In this document: one piece after another, positions 1 to 11,520 of the stretch
How the letters are laid out: each line of letters starts with the position of its first letter
Position numbering within the stretch: position 1 is the stretch's first letter
Assembly: GCA_017311185.1 (NCBI GenBank)
Contig: JAESUZ010000966.1
Location: forward strand, 62,001-126,000
Source: Proteles cristata cristata
Taxonomy: Eukaryota > Chordata > Mammalia > Carnivora > Hyaenidae
Length of the DNA: 64,000 nucleotides
Direction: 5' to 3'
Made by a program: the position numbers and the translations under genes
Notes under the pieces: generated by a model
Databases searched by the model: none
What the model was told of the DNA's origin: nothing
The model's input: only the letters and a program-made list of their open reading frames with translations

Positions 1-80
1 GAACCCACAAAGCGTGAGATCATGACCTGAGCCAAAACCAAGAGTCAGATGCTTAACTGACTAAGCCTCCCAGGCGCCCC
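1..80 (-). mobile_element. SINEC (felid tRNA-Lys SINE), cut by window edge
   Basis: Reverse complement of the SINE head. It reads 'gagatcatgacctgagcc' (B-box side) and ends 'cccaggcgcccc', which is the SINE 5' end. The tail half lies outside the window. Confidence 0.9.
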
Positions 81-171
81 TTGGCTTGACTTTTAACTAA
101 AGGGAATTACTGCAGGTTTTTCAACCACTAAACTATTGCATACTTCCAAAAGTGATTTCTAAATGGTTTAA

Positions 172-401
172 CATCAGGGAGGCTGCGTGGCTCAGTTGGT
201 TGAGCATCCACCTTCAGCTCAGGTCATGATCTCATGGTCTGTGAGTTTAAGCCCCACGTCGGGCTCTGTGCTGACAGCTCAGAGCCTGGAGCCTGCTAGG
301 GATTTTGTGTCTCCCTCTCTCTCTACCCCTCTCCCACTCACACTCTGTCTTTCTGTTTCTGTCTCTCTCTCTCTCAAAAATAAACATTAAAAATTTTTTA
401 A
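172..401 (+). mobile_element. SINEC_Fc-type SINE
   Basis: Full-length copy: tRNA-like head, 'ctgtgctgacagctcagagcc'-type body, CT-rich stretch, then 'aaaaataaacatt' and an A/T tail. It is flanked by an imperfect target-site duplication (TSD), aaatggtttaa (161-171) and aaatagtttaa (402-412). Confidence 0.93.
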
Positions 402-412
402 AAATAGTTTAA

Positions 413-785
413 AATTTTACTATATTTAGGGGTGGCCCACAAGATACACTCTCTGTTCCTAAGCATTTCATGAAAGTGGTCTTCTGTCATGGGATCCTGA
501 AATTTGATAGATTATAAATTGAGGGAATAGTTGATATGACCAGGACACCACAGATGAAATCGCATCTTTAACTTCAACTCTGTCTCAGAATTATCTTGAA
601 GAACATAGTTCAAGAGCTCTCACTGGAGTTTGCTCTCCAAAAGAAACAAAAGTTCTTTATTTAACAAAACTATGCTTCCCAAGATAAAATCTTTTCCCCA
701 AAGGTTCAAAACAGGAAGGGTAAAAAAGGAAAATATCTTGACGTTATTATGGGCTACTCCAAGGTCCACCTTGTGATTTTAAAAA
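413..785. other. Non-repetitive stretch, nothing recognised
   Basis: AT-rich sequence between two SINEs. I see no open frame of note, no splice-site-bounded exon candidate and no familiar repeat. Confidence 0.5.
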
Positions 786-798
786 TTTCAGATTCTGG

Positions 799-995
799 GG
801 GGTGCCTGGGTGGCTCAGCTAACTGAGCATCAGACATTGGCTCAGGTCATGATCTCATGGTTTGTGAATTTGAGCCCTGTATCAGGCTCACTGCTGTCAG
901 CGCAGAGCCTGCTTTGTATCCTCTGTCCCTCTCTCTCTGACCCTCCCCTGCTTGTGCTCTCTCTCAAAAATAAAAATAAAACATTAAAAAACATT
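799..995 (+). mobile_element. SINEC SINE with 13-bp perfect TSD
   Basis: Head 'gggtgcctgggtggctcag' through 'gaccctcccctgcttg' to 'aaataaaacattaaaaa'. The TSD tttcagattctgg is exact at 786-798 and 996-1008. The right TSD copy lies at the 5' limit of the recognisable old L1, so the SINE inserted at that boundary. Confidence 0.95.
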
Positions 996-1002
996 TTTCA
1001 GA

Positions 1003-1627
1003 TTCTGGACACGAATAAGCCTTTTTCCAAAGAAGATAAACAGATGGCCAAGAAACACATGGAAAGATGCTCATCAGAGAAATGCAAATCAAAACTACAA
1101 TGAGGTATCACCTCATGCCTGTCAGAATGGCTAAAATCAACCACACAAGAAACAATAGGTTTTGGTGAAGATGTGGAGAAAAAGGAACACTTGTGCACTG
1201 TTGGTGGGAATGCAAACTGGTGCAGCCACTTTGGAAAACAGTATGGAGGTTCCTCAAAAAGTTAAATATAGAACTACCCTATGATCCAGAATTACACTAT
1301 TGGGTATTTACTCAAAGAACACAAAAATACTGATTCACAGGGATACATGCACCCTTATCTAGATAGCAGCATTATCTACAATAACCAAATTATGGAGAGA
1401 GTCCAAATGTCTATCGACTGATGAATGGATAAAGATGTATATGCACGTACATACATATATAATATATAAAGAGTGCATGTATCCCTTTGAATCAGTATTA
1501 TATGTTATATATAAATTATATATGTTATATAAATATAACTTATGTAAGTTATATATATGTCTTTATGTTATTTATAAATTATATATAATGGACATATATC
1601 CATATTATATGTTTATGTATGATATAT

Positions 1628-1673
<46 letters not shown>

Positions 1674-2090
1674 GTGGAATACTAACCATCTATAAAAAGG
1701 AATGAAATGGCATGATGTGGATGGAGCTAGAGATTATTAAGCTAAGCGAAGTCAGTCAGAGAAAGACAAATACCATATGACTTCATATGTGTAATTTGTG
1801 AAACAAAATAAATGAGCAAAGTGGGGGGAAAAAAAGAGAGAGAGAGAGACAGAGACAGGGAAACAAACCAAGAAACAGACTCTTAACTACAGAGAACAAA
1901 CTGATGGTTACCAGAAGGAAGTGGGGGGGGGGAGTTATGGGTTAAACAGATGATGGAGACTAAGGGGTGCATTTGTTGTAATGAGCACTAGGCAATTTAC
2001 GGAAGTCTCAAATTGCTATATTGTACACCTGAAACTAATTTTACACTGTATGTTAACTGAAATTTAAATAAAATGTTTAAAACTTTTTTG
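1003..2090 (+). mobile_element. Old L1 3' end (ORF2 tail and 3' UTR)
   Basis: The sequence resembles the end of L1 ORF2 in order: 'atggccaagaaacacatgg', 'gcaaatcaaaactacaatgag', 'ggaatgcaaactggtgcagc', 'ggaatactaaccatctataaa', then a 3' UTR ending 'aaataaaatgttt'. Frames are broken throughout, so it is a dead 5'-truncated copy. A TA-rich expansion interrupts it at 1434-1672 exactly where L1 normally reads '...gatgtggtatatatacacaatgg'. Confidence 0.85.
1434..1672. repeat. TA-rich low-complexity expansion inside L1
   Basis: Irregular 'tatatataaattatatat' units, with nearly pure (TA)n at about 1634-1672. Placed inside the L1 at the usual 'tatatatacacaatgg' position, it most likely grew from that short run. 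Confidence 0.85.
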
Positions 2091-2124
2091 CCAATTCTGT
2101 TCCATTTTGATTTTACAAGATTCT

Positions 2125-2347
2125 TTTTTTTTTTTTAATTTTTTTAATGTTTATTTTTGAGAGGGGGGAGGGGCAGAGTTCGAGTTGGGGAGGGACAGAG
2201 AGAGAGATGGAGACACAGAATCCCAACTAGGCCCCAGACTCTGAGCTGTCAGCACAGAGCCCAACATGGGGCTTGAACTCAAAAACTGCAAGATCATGAC
2301 CTGAGCCAAAGTCAAACACTTAACTGACTGAGCCACGTAGGCACCCT
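2125..2347 (-). mobile_element. SINEC SINE, first of a tandem minus-strand pair
   Basis: T-rich tail first, then 'aatgtttatttttgagag', 'gagctgtcagcacagagccc' and 'ctgagccacgtaggcaccc'. The TSD is aagattct at 2117-2124 and 2348-2355. Confidence 0.93.
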
Positions 2348-2363
2348 AAGATTCTGTCATTTT

Positions 2364-2570
2364 ATTTTTTAATGTTGATTTATTTTGAGAGAGACAAAGA
2401 GAGAGAGAAAGAGTGAGAGGTACGAAGGAAGGGAGAGGAGAATCCCAAAAAGGCTCCACACTATTAGTGCAGAGCCCGACATGGGGCTCAATATAATGAA
2501 CCATGAGATCATGACCTGAGCCAAAATCAAGAGTTGGTCGCTCAACCAACTGAGCCACCCAGGTGCCCCA
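2364..2570 (-). mobile_element. SINEC SINE, second of a tandem minus-strand pair
   Basis: Its left TSD, attctgtcattt (2351-2362), overlaps the right TSD of the preceding SINE. The partner attctgttattt is at 2571-2582. Two independent insertions therefore used almost the same site. Ends 'gagccacccaggtgcccc'. Confidence 0.93.
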
Positions 2571-2583
2571 ATTCTGTTATTTG

Positions 2584-3725
2584 ATAATCCACTCTCCTTC
2601 CATGTTAAGGAAATTGCTCAGGAAAAATGCTAGGATGCCAGGAAACTCAGTCAACCAGCCAAGACAATTAGACGGTCTCCCTTCTTGTGGTGGAGGTATG
2701 GGAGATTTCTAGTGCTCTCACAAATCAAAGAATAAGTCTCTTGGGTTTCCTAAATTAAGTCTGGAGGCAAAGGCGAGAATACACATGAGAGGCTGCCTAC
2801 AAAGAGAGTGGCAGCCATAAACCAAAAAAAAAAAAAAAAAAGTTTTGAGTAGTGATCCAAAGCTCAAATATGACAGGTGTGAAACTTAATAACCCAATAA
2901 GTGGTATATGTGTGCACAGAAGAGACCACTGGCTCCTATGGCCAAATTTTACCAAATTGAAAGAGCAACACTTAATAATATCTAAGAAAAGATATCTATG
3001 AAGCCCTCCCTAATAAGCAGCTCTCAGAAAGTCTTTTTTTTCCAAAGTATATTGCGGTCATAGTAGACCACTCATTAGGAAGTTTGCTACATTAAGTAGG
3101 GGTTATTTTTTAAAAACCTCCCTTACACATGGCCAAAATCTACTTTCCCTATAACTTTTATAGATTAGCTCTAGCTTCTCCCTTCAGACAAAAAGAGCAA
3201 CCCAAGTCCAACATCCTCATGACAATCATTTGATGCTCCAATTTCCGAAAACACTTCTCTCATCTCCAGAAGTCTCCATTCTGTAGGTGAAACACCTTAA
3301 TTCTTTCAACCATTTTGTTTGCATGCCATGGTCTGTAGAGGCTATATATCATTGTGATTTTGTCCTATAAGGAATTCTTAAAAAAATTAAGATTCATGTT
3401 ATTTGAGTTTTTGTGCTAATAAGAGTATTTTAATTTAAGAAGGACGTGTGGACATTTTGATTTCTGTCTCCAGCCTTATGAATCATAGGACTTACAACTC
3501 TCTTCCACTACCTGGTGGCAGAATACTGTTTGAAAATTACAGCATTGGTTACTAAAGAGTAAATTAAATGTTCAAAGAAAAATACAGTCTCGGAGCGAAA
3601 GCTTTCTGTTATCACCTAACCTTCTCCCCACAAATCAATGCCCTAAATTTTCATTATTAAAGATCAGATGTTTTTCAAACTTATTAAAAAAAAAAAGACA
3701 CAATTTTCTTCAAACAGAAGCAATT
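2584..3725. other. Mostly unique sequence
   Basis: No coding exon or repeat family recognised. There is an A-run of about 18 at 2823-2840 with no SINE body beside it. Confidence 0.45.
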
Positions 3726-3945
3726 CAGTGTGGTAGCTGAGAGTACAGCCTGGGCTTGAATCCCAATTCAGCCACCTACTACTAGTTATTTAGCCTTGAG
3801 CTAGTTACTTTTCTGTGCTTGAATTTCTCCTGAAAAATGAGGATAAGGTCTACTACATAGTATGTCTTGAGGATTACATGAAATAATCTTTAGTGTTGAA
3901 AACAACGTCAGGCACAAAGTAGTTACTATATAAGTGTTTGCTGTA
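3726..3945 (+). mobile_element. MIR SINE
   Basis: Follows the MIR order: 'gggcttgaatcccaattcagcc', 'tagccttgagctagttact', 'tgaggattacatgaaat', 'caggcacaaagtag'. A diverged mammal-wide tRNA-derived SINE. Confidence 0.85.
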
Positions 3946-4255
3946 ATTCCAACAACATTTTACCAGGAAGCTAAATGTATGCATAAAAGATCTAAAAGTG
4001 GCCCTGCTGTATTTGAATAAAACACACCCTAGTCCTAACCATACCACAACCCACCCCATACCTTATCCCATTCAGGTTCACAACTTAAAATCTATACTAA
4101 GTGATTTTACCTCTTGGGTTTAAAGAACAGTATCATCAGCAACCTCAAGTCAAATGTAACATATCATACCCCAGAATGAGTTAATTCGCCTTAGAAGGAT
4201 CAGTCACCTTGGGAGGTACAGAGTAAGACTCTCTGAAAAGAAGACATAGAATAAA

Positions 4256-4276
4256 GAGTTTGTTTGTTTGTTTGTT
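4256..4276. repeat. Short (GTTT)n run
   Basis: About four consecutive gttt units in unique sequence. Confidence 0.8.
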
Positions 4277-4394
4277 GAATAAGGAAGAAGACATCTGGAA
4301 CAAGCCAACCAGCCACACAGAACGGGTCCAGGCAGAATCACTGTGAGGAAACACTCCTGTGGCTGATGCTGGTGACAGCTATGATCACTGAGGA

Positions 4395-4610
4395 TTTACA
4401 ATGTGTTAAGCAAAAGTACTACATATGTATTAACTTGTTAAGCCCCACAACAAACCTAGGGGATAGAAGCGGTTTTCATCCTTTATCATCCCCATTTCAC
4501 AGACAGAACAGGCACAAAGAGGTTAAATAACTGGTCCAAATTTACATAGTAAATGGTGGAGCTGAAATTCAAACCCAGACACTCCTGGTCATGTATCACT
4601 CCCATATTAC
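4395..4610 (-). mobile_element. MIR SINE, reverse orientation
   Basis: Reverse-complement MIR landmarks: 'ccccatttcacagacagaac', 'caaagaggttaaataactgg', 'gagctgaaattcaaaccc'. Confidence 0.8.
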
Positions 4611-4719
4611 TGTAGGTCTTAAGGGAAAAAAAGGCAAGAGGGGACACAAATCACTGAGAACACACAACTGTGCCCAGTGCCACCCTGAACTTGCATAACA
4701 AAATCCTAGGAGTGTAAAC

Positions 4720-4850
4720 TCTGGAGAGACGGAACTGTGTTCAAAACTTTGTTACACTGCTTATAAGCCATATGGTCTTGAGCAAGATACTGAAGATCTC
4801 TGAGCCTCAAATTTATCAATGTTGTCTTGAGGAGCAGAGATTATGTGTGC
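4720..4850 (+). mobile_element. MIR fragment
   Basis: 'aactctggagagacgg' followed by 'cttataagccatatggtctt' and 'gatctctgagcctcaaattt' matches the MIR core ('tgtgacctTgggcaag...ctctgagcctcag'). Confidence 0.65.
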
Positions 4851-4879
4851 AAACAATCTACCACCCTTGCACATACCAA

Positions 4880-6240
4880 GCTTTCGGCAAGCAGTATCAT
4901 TATTGTCAACGTTCTTTTCATTTTCCAAATATAGTATCCGCTGCTCCTGTCCTCCACTGCCAGCTGAGAAATTAACATCATTCCCACAGGACAGAAGGGG
5001 ACACGGACAGAGTAATTTACACAGAACTGACAGCAGGTCAGCCCAAGGCAGGAACTCAGATCCAAAACTTCCCAGCATCCAGCCCAATCATTCGCAACTT
5101 TCAGCCTCCTCTGCCAAATTCTTAGACTGTCCCTCCTCTTCTTAAGTCTGCCTTCCTCACCCAGAGAAGAAAGTGAGCACTTGTAACCAATGTCAGATGA
5201 AAATTAAACAGATTTCTTGAGTGACAGAATGATCCTCTTGCATTTTCTGGGGGAGATTGGTTCCTGCCAACCAACTGGCAGAGAAAAAGGTGACAGCAAG
5301 CCACATAAGTGCAAGTATCAGTGGGTGGAGAAATGTCAGAAACAAAGAAAACTCTTTAAAATATTAAATGCAAACTCATTTACTGGTGGTCACAGATAAG
5401 ATGGAAGAGTTTCCCATCGACAGGGACTGTGACAGTGATGAATGAAACCATTCTGGAACTGTGAAGTAAAGTAGTCACCGACAAGGGGGGCAGGCATTTG
5501 AGGGGGAGCGGGAAGAGGTGTGGGTGGGGGAACAAGAAGAGAATGAGAACTAGTTATGTGTGGGCTGAGGCATTTTCAGTTGCAGAACAAAAAATATAGA
5601 AATAATGTTGCTGCTGGTACTTAAAAAGCCCAGGCAGGCATCGACTCCCACCCACCCCTAATCCCCCACACTCTAGAATCAGGGAAGTTGTGCCTTCAAA
5701 GAAAGAAAGAGGGGGAAGGGAGAAATGGGAAAGATGCATTTTGACAAATGAAATCCAACAGGGTCAGTTATCAAATCCCAAAAGGAGGGAAAAGATCCCA
5801 TGGCAGGGCCTGGATACTGGATGATGTAACCAGTGAATGCACCACTGGCTATCCCTCAGCACTTAAGACGAACTATTATCGAAGGCCTAGGGAAGTTTGA
5901 AAGTCATTGTTCCAAGTTCTTTTCACTCCCTAGTTAAAAGACAACATGCTGCCAGAAATAAAAGGCAAGCCTGAGTCATAGTTGGAATTGAAAGAAAGTG
6001 TTGAAAATGGAAGGCGAGTTATGGAAATGGGTTTCTCATAAATGAAAATAAAGAATTTGGACTCACTGCAATTCTCTCAAAGCTCTTGAGAAGACAGAGA
6101 ACTTTGTACACTTCATTTTTAAGCACTTGACTATTTTAGTGAACATAAGCATGCATTTTAGGTTCACTTTCCCCTTATTCAATATAGCTCTGGTATTTGT
6201 GTTTTCTCAAGCAAAGCTACATCATGTCCTCTGAAATCTC
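4880..6240. other. Unique sequence, no gene recognised
   Basis: Overlapping open frames of about 60-108 codons on both strands at 4761-5145 show no recognisable domain. I treat them as chance. G-rich at 5490-5530. Confidence 0.45.
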
Positions 6241-6244
6241 TCAT

Positions 6245-6380
6245 TCACTCTGCAAGGATTGGTCATGCTCCTACTGGGTGACAAGTATGGTATCAGATGC
6301 TACACAATTGGTGTGTCAAGAATAAGCTGCAGCCTCTAAGGTGTTTAGAGATGAGTTGGTGAGACAACATCAAAAGGCAA
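6245..6380 (-). mobile_element. L2 LINE fragment (weak)
   Basis: 'cattcactctgcaaggattgg', 'gctcctactgggtgacaag' and 'atgctacacaatt' resemble reverse-complemented L2 3' end ('ctactatgtgccaggcac'). Strongly diverged. Confidence 0.45.
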
Positions 6381-6859
6381 GAAGCAGGTAAATCCCAGAT
6401 CCAAATTGAAGGACAAAGTCCCCACAAATTCAAGGGCAAACTGTCAGCACACGAGAGGCCCCAAACTAACAACACACGAGGGTACCCAGGGCTAAAAGGG
6501 AAAAAGAAGTAAGGAACAACCAGGAAGTGAAAGGCAGCTCTGAAAACCAAGAAAGTCATCAGTGGCTGGAATGATCCTGAAATCTATGAGGGGAGGTGAG
6601 CCTTGCAGAATGCATCAGATCTGTACAGAGAGAGACAAAGAAAGACCATTCCAGAGTAGGAAGGAAGATCCTCCTACCACAAGTTTCTCTTCTTTGACCT
6701 AAACTCTCCTAGCTTGACAAACTAAAAAAAAACCTCCAAAAGGCCAAGTTTTCTAGACTTTCCAAAACTCCCTTTAATGGCCTTATGATCTACCCCTTTT
6801 CTACCTTGTGATCTACCTTTTACATTCACAACTCAGTTTTTTGGCTTTTCAACTTTTCC
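6381..6859. other. Unique sequence
   Basis: Nothing supportable. The 88-codon minus-strand frame at 6293-6559 is hydrophobic but lacks any recognisable family and overlaps the L2-like segment. Confidence 0.4.
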
Positions 6860-7062
6860 TATTTGAGTGGTCCTCAAGCCTGAGCGTGCATCTGAATCAC
6901 CTAGGTTGCTTAGGAAACAAGCAGACGCCTGGTCTCTGATTCAGGCAATCTAGGCAGGGTCCTAAACCTGCGTTGTTAATCAGCTTCCTCCTTTGGTGAA
7001 CTCTGTTACAGGTGCCCAAAGAAAGCAACACTTTGACAAACATGAGGGCTACTCCAACCCTC
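6860..7062 (+). mobile_element. hAT-Charlie nonautonomous element (MER20/MER5-like)
   Basis: Starts 'gagtggtcctcaagcctg' and continues 'catctgaatcacctaggttg', 'tctctgattcaggcaatct' and 'caacactttgacaaacatg'. The ends are degenerate inverted repeats of the cagtggttctcaa...ttgagaaccactg type. Confidence 0.75.
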
Positions 7063-7393
7063 CAACCAAAAACGTACCCCATGACAAATGCCTCTTAAGC
7101 ATTAGGCCAGAAAAAAATTGGAGAATGAAAAAACAGATGTTTCAGATATGATCCCACATCCTCCTCACCACCACCCCCAACCTCCACCTGTTCTATTCCA
7201 GGAGCTACAAAAAAACAAAGTCAAAAAACTCAAAAAAAAAATCAAAACAATACAAACTCATACATACACACTCACAAAATAAAGAAGAACATCACACTAA
7301 TATTGAAAACGTGGCCCAGGTTTAACTCAAAACCCATAAAGTTCACACAGGTTCAAGGTTCAACAGAAAAATGTACCCTCCCATGTCACCTAA
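7063..7393. other. AC-rich unique sequence
   Basis: A-rich/AC-rich ('aaaaaaaaatcaaaacaat', 'catacatacacactcac'); no feature recognised. Confidence 0.45.
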
Positions 7394-7400
7394 GCTAGCT

Positions 7401-7612
7401 TTTTTTAAAATGCTTATTTATTTATTTTGAAAGAGAGAGAGAGAAAGAGAGAGAAAGAGAGGAAGGGCAAAAAGAGAAGGAGACAGAGGATCCGAAGCAG
7501 GCTCTGTGCTGACAGCAGAGAGCGCCATGCAGGGCTCAAACTCACTAATCGTGAGATCATGACCTGAGCTTCAGTCCGACAATTAACTGACTGAGCCACC
7601 CAGGCGCCCTGG
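7401..7612 (-). mobile_element. SINEC SINE
   Basis: Tail 'tttttttaaaatgcttatt' through a (GA)n stretch to 'ctgagccacccaggcgccc'. The short TSD gctagct is at 7394-7400 and 7613-7619. Confidence 0.93.
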
Positions 7613-7619
7613 GCTAGCT

Positions 7620-8129
7620 CTCTTACCCTGAGCAATGACCTCTGGGCTATCAGTATACTAGCAACTAATAAAATAAAAATACAGTTCTAAGTCTCTAAAA
7701 CCCAATGCAACAAATCTTGAATAGCAGAAGCCATGAATCCATTTCTACCTCCCCTGAGATTGGAAAAAATAGCTCAGTACTTAACCCATACTTCGTAAGC
7801 TGCCCAAGTAATCCTCCTTATGCACAGCTCTCAACAAGGTATTGATCACTATAAAACCGGCCTCTGACAACCCACTGTCTGTAAAATAACATGCCGACCT
7901 CTTACTCTGACAGTCAAATGACCCCTTCATCTGACCTTCAAATAATCTACTTTTATTACCATATCCTATATTCCTAGAACACCAGACTATTCCCATTGTA
8001 CTGACCTATGCTGGTCTTCTGCACCTCTATTGGCACTGAACATGCAGGTCCCTCTACCCAGAGGGCCCACAGTTCCTGCCCTTTCCCCCTGCCCTCAGAT
8101 GCCTCCTATGGTACATTTGGCCTGTACCA
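7620..8129. other. Unique sequence
   Basis: No repeat or exon recognised. Confidence 0.4.
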
Positions 8130-8245
8130 TACATGATCTTGTAATTCTCATCTCTCCTCAAATTTTAAGCCCCTTGAAACCAGGTACCAGGTCTTATCCC
8201 CCATGGCACCCAATGCAGCTACTTACTAGATTAGTGAATTCTTTT
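8130..8245 (+). mobile_element. L2 3'-end fragment (weak)
   Basis: 'ttaagccccttgaaaccagg', then 'taccaggtcttat' and 'cacccaatgcagctac', follow the L2 3'-end pattern 'agctccttgagggcagggacc...cccagtgccta'. Confidence 0.5.
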
Positions 8246-9149
8246 CTGTTGGTACAGAAGGGGTTAAACACAGACTGCTGTAACTGACAGATGGTCTGAG
8301 AAAATCTTTTCCATCACTAAAACTGGCATTTCTCCAATAAGGACAGACTGGATCTTGCTACTTAAAGCACATTTTCCTACAGATACTATATGATTCCTTC
8401 ATTTTTTTTTTAATTTTTCAATAAGAATCATTTAACATTTTTGAGAAATGATAGCGTGATAAGAGCAGCCAAGTTTGATGGTCCATCCATCCATCCATCC
8501 TTCACTTCCCTTGCATAAGCTTTTATTTAAGGCTTAGTAAAGATAGCACCGTGGAAACTGAGGCTCAGGACAACCAAGCTTGATTGAACTGTTATCAAAG
8601 TGTTGCTGGTGTAGGCAAAATGCAAGAAGAGAAACCACCCCCCCACAAATCAGAAGATTGGCCAGAACCCCCTCAGAGCCTCTCCCATAGTGTACAGCCT
8701 TCTGAGAAAGCCCAGACAAGTTGGAGACAGTCTCCCTCCTCAAGGATCTCACACTCTAGCTAGAGCCTCAGAATCAATATGCCCACATTTTGTTTTTCGA
8801 AAAGACAAATTAACTGAGTATTAACAGATTACTATAGTGATCAGGGTTCACTGGGTTGAGGGTTGACCCTAAACATGGGCTTCATGGATCACTGCCCACA
8901 CCATGTGGTCCAAGGGCCAGGGAAAATAACTCTGCCTTCATACCTGAAATTCCACTGTTCCCTAAAGAGAAGACACTACAAACACCATTTAAACTGCAAA
9001 CATTTCTTAGAGCCAGGAGTCTAATGAATAACTGCATGGACAACTTTTGGAAATATGTAAGCCAGCAAGAAGGCAGGCATCTGCTGAACAGGAAGGAAGC
9101 CAAACCACAGCTACTTCTGAGAGGTATGTAAGACCACTGCCTATCACTC
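8246..9149. other. Unique sequence with a (CCAT)n run
   Basis: Contains (ccat)n at about 8482-8500 and a possible MIR remnant at 8550-8580 ('ggaaactgaggctcagga'). No coding feature; the paired 91-codon frames on opposite strands at 8856-9157 look like shadows of each other. Confidence 0.4.
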
Positions 9150-9722
9150 ACCACCATCTGAAATGTTGAATGCCTTTAGTCCCATCCTCCAAGAAGTTCT
9201 CAGTCTAGTGGGGAAGATAGACATGTACATAAATTTCAACATAATGGATTAAGTGTACATAGGTGCCATGAACTTGGAAGAGAAACCTAGCCGCACCTGA
9301 AGGGCCTGGAAAATTCTTCTTAGAGGAGGTGATATCTGAGCTGTGTCTTGAAGCAAAAATGAATTCACAAAGAAAGATGGAAATGGCATTCCATGCGGAA
9401 GGATTTGCATAAGCAAGGACCTGGGGCAGCCTTTTGTGTGTATGAGTGTAGCAGGGGAGGAGAGGCAGAAAGATCTGTAAGCCATTCAATATTACTGTGG
9501 CATCAAGTGTGATAAAGAAAGCAGGTAGAGGGGAGATAGATCGCGGTAAGAAACAGGTTGTGAAGGGCCTTGTACATCATGTCAGGGAGCTTGGACTTGG
9601 TGCTCGGCTTAATAGGAAACACTGAAGGGTTTTAAGCAAGGGAACAAGACAATCAGATTTATGCTTGGGAAAATCAATGGTGGCTGTGTGGAGAATGGAT
9701 TGAAGAGAGGCAGGGCCAGCTG
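9150..9722 (-). mobile_element. L2 LINE, reverse orientation
   Basis: Long collinear match to reverse L2: 'ctcagtctagtggggaaga', 'gaggtgatatctgagctgtg', 'gcattccatgcggaagga', 'aagggccttgtacatcatg', 'gaagggttttaagcaaggga', 'gtggagaatggattgaa'. About 570 bp, diverged, no open frame. Confidence 0.8.
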
Positions 9723-10795
9723 TAGGAACCACAATTAACGAACCGGCTCAATAAGCTCAGATACTGTCCTCTCTGCCTCTCTCCTCTTCACCTCCCTTCT
9801 CACACACTTCCCTCCTTCCTCTCTCTGCCTTCCAACCAGTCGGTGTCTGGAGCCTGCCCTTGGTTCTCGGTGGAGCGCAGATGGCTCTGGAGGCTAGAGG
9901 GAGAGGTTCCCAACTCGGAGTCTTTTTCTTCATGGAAAATATTCAACCAACTTGGCTTACAAAGTGGTAGCCAACCAACGTGGTAACTACAGCAAAATTA
10001 CCCACTCCCTGGGATGTGGTTCTCACTCGAAAATCTCCAAAAGACCCTCCTCAGATTCCTCCTTTATCCAGTGTGGCAAAAATCATTTGAGTTTTAATAA
10101 CCCCTGGTATTTGACTAGAGTGATAGAGAAGTTTAGAAGTGAGGCGAATCAAGCTTTGTTCTTTCATCACAGAAGCCCTCTTTTCATTTCCCCCCAAATT
10201 CTGCAAAGCCCTGGTAAACATTTGATTTTCCCTTAATAATGCCTCACTATGTCCCTTTTTGCTCCAGCAGGCTATCTACAAGCCTCCCACCATTTAACTT
10301 GAGCACTGTCTCATAACGGATTTTTCACCTTAGACATGATCTTGAACTGCAAAATATCTGAGAAAAGTAGCCCAGGCCGAAGGTGAACAATTCTGGTCTG
10401 AGTGATACCACCACCCAATGGTGATCGATAGGAGAATCTTAAAGTGAAACTGATCTTAGCCCCAGCTCAGCCCCACTTGGCTGGAGGCATTGCCAGTTCA
10501 CACCCAGTAAGAGGCCCCAGTGGCTGTCTTTGAGGCTGACCAAACCTCATACGGTGTTTCCCCAAATAAACTGAGCCCTACAGGCAGAGAAGCCTTAGGC
10601 TGTATAACAGTCTTTCAATCTCCATCAGTCCTTAGAGATGGAACCTATTAAAGTGGGCACATTAGATATGTTTTACCAGATTGTATTATTAGTAGGGACA
10701 GCAAAAGCTAAGAAAGAGAGTGGCTACCTGGACTCCAGCAGAGACAGAAAGTCAACTCCAAAACAGTCTCTGGAAAAGCTGGCGAAGCCCAAAGC
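9723..10795. other. Unique sequence with a pyrimidine tract
   Basis: A C/T-rich tract lies at about 9763-9835, followed by moderately GC-rich sequence to 9900. No CpG island and no recognisable exon. Confidence 0.4.
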
Positions 10796-10915
10796 TCAGT
10801 CTTTACTCCCACAAGTATTTAACTAGTATATCCTGGTGCTCAGCTTTGTACCAGGCAAGAGCTCACCTGTGTCTTCAGGTGGTTACAATCTGTGTGGTCT
10901 GAAAGACAACCACAC
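10796..10915 (-). mobile_element. L2 fragment (weak)
   Basis: 'agtatttaactagtatatcc', 'gctcagctttgtaccaggc' and 'ggttacaatctgtgtggtct' follow the L2 reverse-strand order (tattgagc...gtgccaggc...cttacaatctagtg). Confidence 0.5.
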
Positions 10916-11010
10916 AAAAAACTAGAACTCAGCTGGCAACCACCTCCCAAGTGGCAAACTAAGTGACATCAAAGCAGGCAACATGAGATGGGGATCAAGA
11001 AAGGGTCTTC

Positions 11011-11218
11011 AAAGGGGCATCTGAGTGGCTCAGTCGGTTTAAGCATCCGACTTTGGCTCAGCTCATGATCTTGTGGTTCATAAGTTCAAACCCCGCATCG
11101 GGTTCCACGCAGTGCAGAACCTGCTTGAGAGTCTCTCCCCACCACCTCACTTCCTGACTCTGCCCATCCCTCCTTGTGCACTCTCTCTCTGTCTCAAAAT
11201 AAACTTTAAAAAAAAAGG
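11011..11218 (+). mobile_element. SINEC SINE
   Basis: 'ggggcatctgagtggctcag', B-box region 'ttcaaaccccgcatcggg', CT-rich stretch, 'caaaataaactttaaaaa'. The tail grades into a (GA)n run at 11219-11234. No clear TSD. Confidence 0.9.
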
Positions 11219-11284
11219 AGAGAGAGAGAGAGAAAAGGTGTGATGGATTAGGAGAGAGTGGCAAAGTTTTGGGGGGAGGACAAG

Positions 11285-11520
11285 TAACTTTTTCAAAACC
11301 TACTACTTATTGAATGTTTACCATGTTTCAGGCATAATACCTTCATATTATTTCTATTGAGCAAGTATCAAGTTTTATCCTTCATTTTACAGATGAGGAT
11401 CTGATGATCTGATGACTTACATTATTTGCCCAAGCTCACATAGGTGATAAGTAGTGGGGCCAGAAGTCAAACACAAATTAGCCTGACTCTAGAGCCCATG
11501 TTCTTAACTACACTCTTACC
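11285..11520 (-). mobile_element. MIR SINE, reverse orientation
   Basis: 'cattttacagatgaggatct', 'atttgcccaagctcacatag' and 'gataagtagtggggccagaa' are reverse MIR landmarks. A short 'atctgatg' duplication sits inside. Confidence 0.8.

Noticed and set aside
3505..3522. CTCF-like core 'ctacctggtggcag'
   Set aside because: Only a partial match without the flanking consensus; cannot be supported without a motif score or ChIP data.
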